From the NCBI GenBank assembly GCA_002295325.1, contig DBGA01000071.1, positions 30,192 to 38,422 of the forward strand: a stretch of DNA of 8,231 bases, in the 5' to 3' direction. How positions within the stretch are numbered: position 1 is the stretch's first letter; every line of letters begins with the position of its first letter. The notes under the pieces were generated by a model. It was not told where the DNA came from, did no database searches, and saw only the letters and a list, made by a program, of their open reading frames with translations. This DNA is from Ruminococcaceae bacterium UBA866. GTDB lineage: Bacteria > Bacillota > Clostridia > Oscillospirales > Ruminococcaceae. Both the position numbers and the translations under genes were made by a program. Of this stretch, positions 1-5,710 are shown piece after piece.

Positions 1-641
1 TAAGCAAAGAAGATTTCTCAAAAGAATTGATGCCATTAATTAAGGCACACCTGATGTATGTTGTGTGGAATAAGCTATTTAAAGCGGAATTTTTAAAAGA
101 AAATTCAATTGCATTTCAAAACTTTATGAGCGGTGAGGACAGGCTTTTTAACATTCATACATTCAAACATATTACTCGTTTTGGATGTATTGACAAGCCA
201 TATTACCGCTATTTTTTGCGTGGACAACAAACACTTGCAAACCGCTATGTGAAAAATAGATTTGATGCTTCACTGATCTGCCATATTGAGCTTATTGACA
301 GCTACAAGGAGATGGGACTTTACAACGGCCAAAACAAGGCATACATTGACTTTGTATTTATTAAAGGTGTCATGTCTTGCTTTACTCAACTGAATTCTAA
401 GGGTTGTAAGATGAGCTTTAGTGAGAAAAAGAGTTATATTGCTGAAATTTTACAAAATGAGCATGTCAAGGTTGCACTTCAAGTAGAGGATGATGAGGTG
501 GGATATTCAAAGATTATCAATAAAATTCTACGCTCAAACAACAAAACTCTAATTTATTTGACTGCCAAAGGTATTTTTTTGTTGCAGTTTAAGCTGAATG
601 CAGTATATTTAAATATAAAACACAAGGTAAAAAAGGGATAG
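1..641 (+). CDS. Family 2 glycosyltransferase, C-terminal part (5' end outside window)
   Basis: The frame is open from the first complete codon at position 3 and runs to TAG at 639-641, so the gene enters from upstream; the internal TTG/ATG at 27-32 is not its true start. The visible 212 residues begin just before a YVVWNKLFK stretch (about nt 57-83) followed by a GED motif (132-140) and RLFN. This order, 'W-N-K-L-(Y/F)' then 'GED..FN', is the acceptor side of GT-A fold family 2 transferases such as WcaA/EpsJ-like capsule enzymes, where the Asp of the ED pair is the usual catalytic base. The N-terminal nucleotide-binding half is not visible. The following 140 residues are a poorly conserved helical tail ending in a basic stretch, and may lie at the membrane. 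The next gene starts 10 bp downstream and its ribosome binding site overlaps this stop codon, so the two are cotranscribed. Sugar specificity cannot be read. Family call is fairly sure. Confidence 0.82.
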   Translation, partial: SKEDFSKELMPLIKAHLMYVVWNKLFKAEFLKENSIAFQNFMSGEDRLFNIHTFKHITRFGCIDKPYYRYFLRGQQTLANRYVKNRFDASLICHIELIDSYKEMGLYNGQNKAYIDFVFIKGVMSCFTQLNSKGCKMSFSEKKSYIAEILQNEHVKVALQVEDDEVGYSKIINKILRSNNKTLIYLTAKGIFLLQFKLNAVYLNIKHKVKKG

Positions 642-651
642 GAGATGTTTT

Positions 652-1755
652 ATGAAAGTTTGTATTATAGGTCATACCGAGAGAAATTATCTGCCATATA
701 TGGATAAATACACGAAGTTTTTTGATGAAAATTCTGTTGATTACGATGTAATTTGTTGGCAAAGAGAGGAAAGACCCGAAAATAACGTTGCAAATGAATA
801 TAATTTTTTTGAGGAAGCTAAAGAGGGCGGATTAAATAAAATTCGCTCATACCTTAATTTTAAGAAATATGTTTTGGAAATCTTAGAAAAAAATAACTAT
901 GATAAGATAGTTATTTTAACTACCGTACCTGCAATATTTTTGCGTAAATATCTATATTCTCATTATAAAAATCGCTACTTGTTTGACTTTAGAGATTATT
1001 CCTTCGAGAAGTTTTTGCCTTATAAAATGATGGTAGACAAGATTATTGACAACTCACAAATTACAACGATTTCTTCACATGGATTTATGGACTTTTTGAG
1101 TAAAAATAAGAAAATAATCATGAATCATAACATTCCAATGGGAATTGAAAAGGCAGAGTTACAAGACATTAAGCAAAAGAGCGTTATCAATATTGGCTTT
1201 ATTGGTGGGGTTCGTTATTATGAGGAAAATTGCGCGTTGATAAATAAACTGAAAAATGAGTTTAGGTATCAACTTTGGTATATTGGAAAGCCAGTTAGTG
1301 ATTGTGATTTAGAGTCTTTTTGCAAAGAAAATGAGATTACGAATGTAAGTTTTATAGGTAAGTATAATAACTGGGAAAAGCCTGAGCTTTATAAAGACAT
1401 GGAAATTATAAACTCAATTTACGGTGACAGTTCGCTTGAAGTAACTACGGCATTGCCAAACAGACTTTACGAGGCTTGCCTTTTGAAAAAGCCTATCATT
1501 TCCTCTAAAAACACATTTTTGGGTGAGGTTATCCAAAGATATAACCTTGGACTGGCTATTGATGTAGACGAAGATGATGTACTAAAGGTTGTCAACGATT
1601 ATGTTGATGGCTTTGATGTGGAGCTGTTTAACAACGGTTGTGAGGAATTTTTAGCCGATGTTAAAAATGATGAGGACGCATTATATGGTCAACTTCGACA
1701 ATTCATCAAAGAAAAGAAAAACACCAAAGGAAAAAAGAAAAACATAAAGAAGTAG
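652..1755 (+). CDS. GT-B glycosyltransferase (family 4-like) of polysaccharide synthesis
   Basis: A 367-residue protein with the two-lobed plan of GT-B transferases. The N-terminal lobe begins MKVCIIGHTE and contains the strand DKIVILTTVPA (84-94) and FDFRDY (111-116). The C-terminal nucleotide-sugar lobe starts at NIGFIGGVRYYEEN (180-193) and holds LWYIGKP (208-214), VSFIGKY (232-238) and LPNRLYEACLLKKPII (268-283). The Glu in LYEAC (E274) sits where family 4 enzymes contact the donor sugar nucleotide. No membrane segment is visible; the last 15 residues are almost all Lys, Asn and Gly, which would suit peripheral membrane attachment. GGAG at 641-644 overlaps the upstream stop and lies 7 nt before ATG 652, fixing the start. 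It is the second gene of the operon and is expected to add a sugar to a lipid-linked repeat unit in the cytoplasm. Donor and acceptor are unknown; the sequence is divergent from well-studied members, so family is inferred from motif layout. Confidence 0.78.
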   Translation: MKVCIIGHTERNYLPYMDKYTKFFDENSVDYDVICWQREERPENNVANEYNFFEEAKEGGLNKIRSYLNFKKYVLEILEKNNYDKIVILTTVPAIFLRKYLYSHYKNRYLFDFRDYSFEKFLPYKMMVDKIIDNSQITTISSHGFMDFLSKNKKIIMNHNIPMGIEKAELQDIKQKSVINIGFIGGVRYYEENCALINKLKNEFRYQLWYIGKPVSDCDLESFCKENEITNVSFIGKYNNWEKPELYKDMEIINSIYGDSSLEVTTALPNRLYEACLLKKPIISSKNTFLGEVIQRYNLGLAIDVDEDDVLKVVNDYVDGFDVELFNNGCEEFLADVKNDEDALYGQLRQFIKEKKNTKGKKKNIKK

Positions 1756-1799
1756 TACCGTTTTTATTGCAAAATTGTATATACTAAAGGAGGGGTAGA

Positions 1800-2891
1800 A
1801 TGCTGACGTATATAGGGATGATAGCAGTTACAATGGTTTTTGCAGCGATGGTCACATACTATCCCGAAAGATACCAAGTAAAGCTTGATAAATCAGCGAG
1901 AATTGTTACGGTTAAACCAAAAAACATACTCATGTTTTTATCCATCTTACCAATGATTTTGGTGAGTGGACTCCGTTATATGGTGGGGGTTGATTACAAC
2001 TCTTACGCATGGATATTTGGTGCAATTGTCAAAACCAACGAGAAAACCCACGTTGAAACAGGATATGCATTGCTTAATAAAATTGTTGGACAATTTACCG
2101 ATAACTTTGTATGGCTTTTTGTTGCAACAAGTGCAATTATTATTTGCTTTGTGGCAGTGGGAATAAAACAAAACTCAAACAACATTGCCTATTCCATGTT
2201 TTTGTTTATGTCGCTTGGATACTTTTTTTATTCTATGAATTCAATCAGACATTTTATGGCGTTATCAATCTACTTCTTTGCACAAAAATATATGAAGAAG
2301 CAGGAGTTTTTAAAGTTCTTGGCTTTCATTTTACTGGCGGCATCATTCCATAAAATTGCACTGATTGGTATCCCAATTTACTTTGTTTTTACGAGAAAAT
2401 TCAAGTTAAGCTACTATGTTATCATAAGCGTTTTTCTAGTGATATTTGCAGTTTTAAATAAGCAAATTATGAATGTTATTTTTAGCTTTGTATATACAAG
2501 TTATAAAAACTCAGTATACAACGTTTATGATTTTTCTGTTTTTAATGTGATTTTAAGTGGGATTGCGACCTTTTTTGCAATCGCTTACTATAAGCCTCTG
2601 CTTAAAAGGAACAAGGCAAACATCATCTATATCAATGCGGCGATTTTTATGCTATTGTTTTATTTGACTTGCTGGTGGATACCAACCCCAACAAGGATAG
2701 GTCATTTTGGAACAATCTTTTTCATATTGCTTTTCCCAGAGGCTATTGCTTGTGAGAAAAATAAAAAAGTCAAAGTGTTTTATTATGTTGCATTAACGCT
2801 ATTTGCATTGTTATTTTTAATCGTAATGTTGATTGGGGCAAAAGATCCGACCATAGGTTTAGTTCCATATGTAAGTATATTCACAAAATAA
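1800..2891 (+). CDS. EpsG-family polysaccharide polymerase (Wzy-like membrane protein)
   Basis: A 363-residue, strongly hydrophobic protein with roughly ten membrane segments (about 1-21, 41-60, 102-122, 130-147, 150-165, 168-198 as one or two, 204-220, 247-264, 274-292, 300-317, 325-346). Signature motifs of the EpsG family (Pfam EpsG) are clear: GLRYMVGVDYNSY at 57-69, ETGYALLNKI at 86-95, SMNSIRHFMALSIYFFA at 145-161 with R150, SFHKIALI at 182-189, TRIGHF at 298-303, and a PYVSIF ending. These proteins are thought to polymerise exopolysaccharide repeat units at the outer face of the membrane, as Wzy does; in Bacillus, epsG is needed for biofilm matrix. The start at ATG 1800 is well supported by AAAGGAGG (1786-1793) 6 nt upstream. 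It lies 44 bp after the GT-B gene and 29 bp before the epimerase gene, as expected for the polymerase of the same polysaccharide cluster. Family assignment is confident; biochemical role is by family. Confidence 0.88.
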   Translation: MLTYIGMIAVTMVFAAMVTYYPERYQVKLDKSARIVTVKPKNILMFLSILPMILVSGLRYMVGVDYNSYAWIFGAIVKTNEKTHVETGYALLNKIVGQFTDNFVWLFVATSAIIICFVAVGIKQNSNNIAYSMFLFMSLGYFFYSMNSIRHFMALSIYFFAQKYMKKQEFLKFLAFILLAASFHKIALIGIPIYFVFTRKFKLSYYVIISVFLVIFAVLNKQIMNVIFSFVYTSYKNSVYNVYDFSVFNVILSGIATFFAIAYYKPLLKRNKANIIYINAAIFMLLFYLTCWWIPTPTRIGHFGTIFFILLFPEAIACEKNKKVKVFYYVALTLFALLFLIVMLIGAKDPTIGLVPYVSIFTK

Positions 2892-2911
2892 GGGTTACTG
2901 TAAAGTGGGAA

Positions 2912-2917
2912 AAGGAG
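2912..2917 (+). promoter_or_regulatory. Ribosome binding site deciding the wecB start
   Basis: AAGGAG lies only 3 nt before ATG 2921 but 9 nt before the in-frame ATG 2927. Normal spacing is about 5-10 nt, so translation probably starts at 2927 (MDKIKVMSVFGTRPE), two codons inside the longest frame. Confidence 0.6.
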
Positions 2918-2920
2918 AAA

Positions 2921-4054
2921 ATGAAAATGGATAAAATTAAAGTTATGAGTGTATTTGGTACAAGACCAGAGGCTATAAAAATGTGTCCGCTTGTAAAAGA
3001 AATACAAAGTGACGAGCGTATGGAGAGTGTTGTTTGCGTTACTGCGCAACACAGAGAAATGCTTGATCAAGTGCTTACTGTGTTTGGGATAAAACCCGAT
3101 TTTGATCTCGATATTATGCAACCAAATCAGACGCTTTCGCAGATAACAACTAGAATTATCAACGGGATTGAGCCTATTTTAAAAGAGGTTAAACCTGATA
3201 TTGTGCTAGTTCATGGAGATACAACAACCTCTTATGCGGTAGCTCTAGCTGCATTTTATCAACAAATTCCTGTGGGCCATGTCGAGGCAGGACTTCGCAC
3301 CTACAATATGTACTCGCCATTCCCAGAGGAAATGAATAGGGTGATGACAAGCCGTCTTGCTACTCTGCATTTTGCACCTACTACGCTAAATAAGACAAAC
3401 CTAGTGCGTGAGAATGTGCTTGATAATATATTTATAACAGGAAATACTGTGCTTGATGCATTCAAAACAACCGTTCATGAGGGGTATTTTTTCAAGAATA
3501 AAACTCTGCAAAAACTTGACCTTACAAAGGGGAGATGTATTCTTTTAACCGAACATAGACGTGAAAATATCGGTGAGCCACTTGAGGCAATCTGCAAAGC
3601 GGTTAAACGCATCATTGAGGAGTTTCCAGATGTGAAGGTAATCTATCCTGTGCATATGAACCCTGCTATCTCAAACCCTGTTCACAAAATTTTGGGTAAG
3701 CAACCTCGCATTTATCTGCTAGAACCACTTGATGTGACTGATTTGCATAACCTTATGGCAAAAAGCACATTGGTGCTTACCGATAGTGGAGGCTTGCAAG
3801 AGGAAGGCCCATCATTCAAAAAACCTGTATTGGTGTTGCGAACAGAAACTGAAAGACCAGAGGCTGTTGACGCTGGTTGCGTAAGGGTTATCGGCGTAAA
3901 AGAGGATGACATTGTCGAGCAAGTAAGAATGGTGCTTACTAGTGAAGAAGAATATAATTCATTCCTAAAGAATGACAATCCATATGGTGATGGAAACGCA
4001 AGTAAGCAAATTGTTGATGCGATTTATAATTGGAAGAATCCTTTCACTTATTAA
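2921..4054 (+). CDS. wecB: UDP-N-acetylglucosamine 2-epimerase, non-hydrolysing
   Basis: Interconverts UDP-GlcNAc and UDP-ManNAc in the cytoplasm, supplying ManNAc for capsule, teichoic acid linkage units or other glycans. The 377-residue length is typical of WecB/MnaA. Numbering from ATG 2921: the N-terminal signature VFGTRPEAIKM (11-21) with R15; VHGDTTTS (97-104) with D100; GHVEAGLRT (119-127) with E122; PFPEEMNR (133-140) with E136; LTEHRRENIG (209-218) with H212; and TDSGGLQEEGPSFKKP (287-302), which contacts UDP and the allosteric UDP-GlcNAc. D100, E122, E136 and H212 match the catalytic Asp95, Glu117, Glu131 and His213 positions of the E. coli enzyme, so all key residues are present. 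The usual NPYGDGNAS ending is also present (353-361). The true start is probably ATG 2927. It is the last gene of the polysaccharide operon, 29 bp after the EpsG gene. No ManNAc dehydrogenase (wecC) follows, so the ManNAc may be used directly or oxidised by an enzyme encoded elsewhere. Confidence 0.96.
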   Translation: MKMDKIKVMSVFGTRPEAIKMCPLVKEIQSDERMESVVCVTAQHREMLDQVLTVFGIKPDFDLDIMQPNQTLSQITTRIINGIEPILKEVKPDIVLVHGDTTTSYAVALAAFYQQIPVGHVEAGLRTYNMYSPFPEEMNRVMTSRLATLHFAPTTLNKTNLVRENVLDNIFITGNTVLDAFKTTVHEGYFFKNKTLQKLDLTKGRCILLTEHRRENIGEPLEAICKAVKRIIEEFPDVKVIYPVHMNPAISNPVHKILGKQPRIYLLEPLDVTDLHNLMAKSTLVLTDSGGLQEEGPSFKKPVLVLRTETERPEAVDAGCVRVIGVKEDDIVEQVRMVLTSEEEYNSFLKNDNPYGDGNASKQIVDAIYNWKNPFTY

Positions 4055-4079
4055 TCTGACGGATAATTTTAATCAAGCA

Positions 4080-4114
4080 AAGGGCGTTCACAGTTTTATA
4101 CTGCGAACGCCCTT
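4080..4114. terminator. Bidirectional terminator hairpin between convergent genes
   Basis: The arm AAGGGCGTTC (4080-4089) pairs perfectly with GAACGCCCTT (4105-4114). An A/C mismatch and a 3-bp CAG/CTG inner stem follow, with a 7-nt TTTTATA loop. The hairpin is GC-rich in an AT-rich gap and sits 25 bp after the wecB stop and 26 bp after the hemerythrin stop on the other strand. The tails are only moderately T-rich (TTAAAATATCTT on +, TTTGCTTGATT on -), so termination may be incomplete or helped by a factor. Confidence 0.75.
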
Positions 4115-4140
4115 AAAATATCTTAATTTATAAGTTTTTA

Positions 4141-4548
4141 CTATCCTTGTGTGCTCTTAATATGTGCTGCAACCTTAACATCTTCCTCTAGTATATGATT
4201 AATTAACCAGCTAGCGATAGTGTTGTTGATTTTTCCAACCAAAACTATGGTTGCGCCATCCTTGTTAAGTTGCTCTACAATCTCGTTTACCGCTTTGACA
4301 AAGTCAGAGTGATTTTTTTTATGATTGATATAATCAGGATATTTACTTTGGGTTTGTAATTTTTCTTCGTCTGCAAAGTGTCTTTTTGTATAGTCTAGCA
4401 AAAAATCACTTGTTTCTTTTATTTGTGCACGACCTTTTCCAACGGCACACGCATCTAAAAGCTGATTAACAGCATTTACTAGTTCCTTGTGCTGACTGTC
4501 TATGGTTGCATTTCCAGTTTCAAGTTTTTTATCCCATACATATGCCAT
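4141..4548 (-). CDS. Bacteriohemerythrin (di-iron O2-binding protein)
   Basis: A 135-residue single-domain four-helix protein that binds O2 reversibly at a non-haem di-iron centre in the cytoplasm. With the start at 4548 (MAYVWDKK), the seven iron ligands fall at H20 (SQHKEL), H57 and E61 (RHFADEE), H76 and H80 (NHKKNH), H118 (INHILEED) and D123. The order and spacing match known bacteriohemerythrins (H-H-E-H-H-H-D). The longer reading from TTG/ATG at 4566-4561 is unlikely because GGAGG at 4557-4561 lies inside it; that site is 8 nt from ATG 4548, and the family normally starts with 'M.(x)W(D/s)..l..G...ID.QH'. No signalling or transmembrane domain is fused, so a free O2 carrier, sensor or scavenger is most likely, useful to an anaerobe meeting oxygen. 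It forms its own unit with a promoter at 4626-4654 and is convergent with the polysaccharide operon. The partner of this protein is unknown. Family call is very sure. Confidence 0.95.
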   Translation of the reverse strand: MAYVWDKKLETGNATIDSQHKELVNAVNQLLDACAVGKGRAQIKETSDFLLDYTKRHFADEEKLQTQSKYPDYINHKKNHSDFVKAVNEIVEQLNKDGATIVLVGKINNTIASWLINHILEEDVKVAAHIKSTQG

Positions 4549-4556
4549 TTTCATTT

Positions 4557-4561
4557 CCTCC
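4557..4561 (-). promoter_or_regulatory. Ribosome binding site of the hemerythrin gene
   Basis: GGAGG on the minus strand lies 8 nt upstream of ATG 4548. It also lies inside the longest possible frame, which argues against the starts at 4563-4566; ATG 4554 is only 2 nt away and is too close. Confidence 0.8.
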
Positions 4562-4587
4562 ATCAAATATAAAATTAATACGAATAG

Positions 4588-4612
4588 TTAAAGTTAAATA
4601 ATGGAACTTTAA
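4588..4612. repeat. Inverted repeat in hemerythrin leader (possible operator)
   Basis: TTAAAGTT (4588-4595) and AACTTTAA (4605-4612) are perfect 8-bp arms around a 9-nt spacer. It lies just downstream of the predicted hemerythrin transcription start (about 4619) and upstream of the ribosome binding site. It could be a repressor operator or an mRNA 5' hairpin; as both arms are AT-rich in AT-rich DNA, chance is not excluded. Confidence 0.4.
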
Positions 4613-4625
4613 TTATCTTCTATTA

Positions 4626-4654
4626 AATATATCACAACAAATTGATTTGGGCAA
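4626..4654 (-). promoter_or_regulatory. Promoter of the hemerythrin gene
   Basis: Read on the minus strand: -35 TTGCCC (4654-4649), a 17-bp spacer, and -10 TATATT (4631-4626) preceded by TGA, which makes an extended -10 (TGnTATATT). The predicted start near 4619 gives a leader of about 70 nt before ATG 4548. Confidence 0.65.
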
Positions 4655-4697
4655 CATAAAAGGATAAGATTAGACAGGATACTTCAAAATATATTAA

Positions 4698-5318
4698 TTA
4701 TTGAACTTCTCCGCCACCCCATTCAACAACAGTAAACCCTTTACGTTGAAAACTTTGGATTTCTTGCTTTTCTATTTCTATAGGTTTTTTAAGTGGTTTA
4801 TATGCCATAAATACACGCAAAACACTATCTGGAGTGGGCGTTATATCTAGTTTTGCAGTATCAGTATATTCTTTGCCTTGAAAGGTGATTAGGTTATATT
4901 CATTCTCTTGTAAAATGGGCAACCAATATACAATAAATTCGTTATATTCTTTTGGTGTTAATCCTAAAAATGCAAGTTTTTTTTGTAAAAATTCTATAGT
5001 TTCACTTGCCTTTACAACAAACCCTTTACTCATATCGAATGATTTATTTGTGTTGCCCTCCCAATAAAGATAGGAATACTGTTTATTATCTGCATGATTT
5101 ATGAGAGTTCCATCGGGTTTGGCAGTTACATTCCAACCATCATTATAATCAGGATAGGTGCATGTCAGCTCTCCATCTAATGAAATTTTAACTGAAACTT
5201 CTGTTTCTTGTGCAGGGTAGAGGCAGATTACAGGTTTTTTTGCTAGCATTTCTTCTTTTTTACAGCCGGTAAATAGTAAAATGCAAACAAACAATGTTAT
5301 AGCTAAAATTTTTTTCAT
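4698..5318 (-). CDS. Lipoprotein of unknown function, conserved Firmicutes type
   Basis: With the start at ATG 5318 (MKKILAITLF) the product is 206 residues. It has a lipoprotein signal: KK, a hydrophobic core (4-16), then the lipobox LFTGC with the lipidated Cys at C19, so it should be anchored on the outer face of the membrane. The mature part carries KPVICLYP (28-35), an early beta-rich stretch CTYPDYNDGW (53-62), PDGTL (68-72), YSYLYWEG (81-88), SKGFVV (97-102), a helical part with LTPKEYNEF (120-128), FIVYWLP (128-134), YNLITF (141-146), DSVLRVFMAYKPL (164-176) and GFTVVEWGG (194-202). I recognise these motifs as recurring in uncharacterised secreted proteins of Clostridia and other Firmicutes, but know no assigned activity; the many aromatic and Trp-Glu motifs would suit a surface-binding domain. 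ATG 5333 would be only 2 nt from the GGAG at 5328-5331, so 5318 is preferred. It is monocistronic with its own promoter, and is divergent from the SRP RNA gene. Confidence 0.85.
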   Translation of the reverse strand: MKKILAITLFVCILLFTGCKKEEMLAKKPVICLYPAQETEVSVKISLDGELTCTYPDYNDGWNVTAKPDGTLINHADNKQYSYLYWEGNTNKSFDMSKGFVVKASETIEFLQKKLAFLGLTPKEYNEFIVYWLPILQENEYNLITFQGKEYTDTAKLDITPTPDSVLRVFMAYKPLKKPIEIEKQEIQSFQRKGFTVVEWGGGEVQ

Positions 5319-5327
5319 ACGTTGCCA

Positions 5328-5331
5328 CTCC
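5328..5331 (-). promoter_or_regulatory. Ribosome binding site deciding the lipoprotein start
   Basis: GGAG on the minus strand lies 9 nt before ATG 5318. It overlaps the alternative ATG 5333, which therefore has no usable site; starting at 5318 also gives a standard signal peptide (MKK plus a hydrophobic core). Confidence 0.65.
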
Positions 5332-5352
5332 ATTCAGATTTATATTCTGTCA

Positions 5353-5362
5353 TAGTGCACTA
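5353..5362. repeat. 10-bp palindrome in lipoprotein leader
   Basis: TAGTGCACTA is a perfect palindrome between the predicted lipoprotein transcription start (about 5386) and its start codon. The half-site TAGTGCA recurs at 5414-5420, overlapping the -35 element. The pair could be operator sites for one regulator, but the match is short. Confidence 0.3.
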
Positions 5363-5392
5363 AAGTAAAATATTGTAAATTATTATATGTTT

Positions 5393-5421
5393 AATATAGC
5401 ATAGCAAATGGATTAGTGCAA
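5393..5421 (-). promoter_or_regulatory. Promoter of the lipoprotein gene
   Basis: Read on the minus strand: -35 TTGCAC (5421-5416), a 17-bp spacer, and -10 TATATT (5398-5393) preceded by TGC, an extended -10. The predicted start is near 5386, giving a leader of about 68 nt. A nearby TATAAT (5387-5382) has no reasonable -35 and is less likely. Confidence 0.6.
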
Positions 5422-5460
5422 TAAAAAGAGATGAGTTCACCTGTCATTACACAATATCAG

Positions 5461-5490
5461 TTGACATTTCATAGCTTTTTATAGTATAAT
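5461..5490 (+). promoter_or_regulatory. Strong housekeeping promoter of the SRP RNA
   Basis: Both hexamers are perfect matches to the vegetative sigma consensus: TTGACA (5461-5466) and TATAAT (5485-5490), with an 18-bp spacer. The transcription start would be near 5497. This strength fits a stable, abundant RNA, and read-through would also supply dnaX, for which no separate good promoter is visible. Confidence 0.88.
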
Positions 5491-5496
5491 AATCTA

Positions 5497-5686
5497 AGCG
5501 TTTCATATAAGAAACACTAAGCAGAGGTTGTGCAATCTGACATGCGGATATGCGGGTCCTGTGCAACGAAGTACCGTGAACCATGTCAGGCGGGGAACCG
5601 AGCAGCATTAAGCGGATTATTTTGTGTGCCGCAGATTTTCCTGTATGTCCGTATGTCAGGTATCATATGCCACTGCTTTTTCTTTT
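5497..5686 (+). ncRNA. ffs: Signal recognition particle RNA (4.5S/scRNA family)
   Basis: This RNA is the scaffold of the signal recognition particle, binding Ffh and targeting nascent membrane proteins to FtsY. The conserved Ffh-binding domain is clear at about 5579-5612: GTCAGG, then the 3-bp stem CGG/CCG capped by a GGAA tetraloop, then AGCAGC. E. coli has the same parts with UCC/GGA as the stem, a compensatory change that supports the fold. The motif TGTGTGCCG (about 5624-5632) is shared with the 4.5S RNA. The flanks form a long rod: about 19 consecutive pairs (including G-U) join 5537-5555 to 5641-5659, and GCAGAGG (5521-5527) pairs with CCACTGC (5670-5676) with one mismatch, followed by a T tract. 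A small hairpin GTTTC/GAAAC (5500-5515) is at the 5' end. The exact ends are inferred from the promoter and the T tract. The position just before dnaX is typical for Firmicutes. Confidence 0.92.
5670..5686 (+). terminator. Intrinsic terminator formed by the SRP RNA closing stem
   Basis: CCACTGC (5670-5676) is the 3' arm of the RNA's closing helix, and TTTTTCTTTT (5677-5686) follows at once, a layout of stem plus U tract. The distant 5' arm and the mismatch may make it leaky, allowing dnaX transcription 25 bp further on. Confidence 0.5.
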
Positions 5687-5710
5687 ATACTTTTTTAAGG
5701 AGGTAATCTA

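Noticed and set aside
1756..1799. Internal promoter before the EpsG gene (TATACT near 1780)
   Set aside because: No acceptable -35 at the right distance, and the likely start would fall in the ribosome binding site region.
1947..2353. Several 60-80 codon frames on both strands inside the EpsG gene
   Set aside because: They are alternate-frame readings of a gene with strong family motifs; none has a ribosome binding site or a plausible protein composition.
4549..4566. Longer hemerythrin N-terminus (MMEEMKM...)
   Set aside because: The GGAGG ribosome binding site lies inside it and points to ATG 4548; the family begins near MAYVWD.
4141..5318. Hemerythrin plus lipoprotein as a two-gene defence or redox system
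   Set aside because: Each has its own promoter and they are separated by 149 bp; nothing in the sequences ties their functions.
5500..5515. GTTTC/GAAAC hairpin as an Alu domain of the SRP RNA
   Set aside because: One 5-bp hairpin cannot supply the two loop-contacting helices and conserved bases of a bacterial Alu domain.
5686..5691. TATACT as a -10 box for dnaX
   Set aside because: A start about 7 nt downstream would fall inside the dnaX ribosome binding site, and the sequence 17 bp upstream (TCATAT) is no -35.
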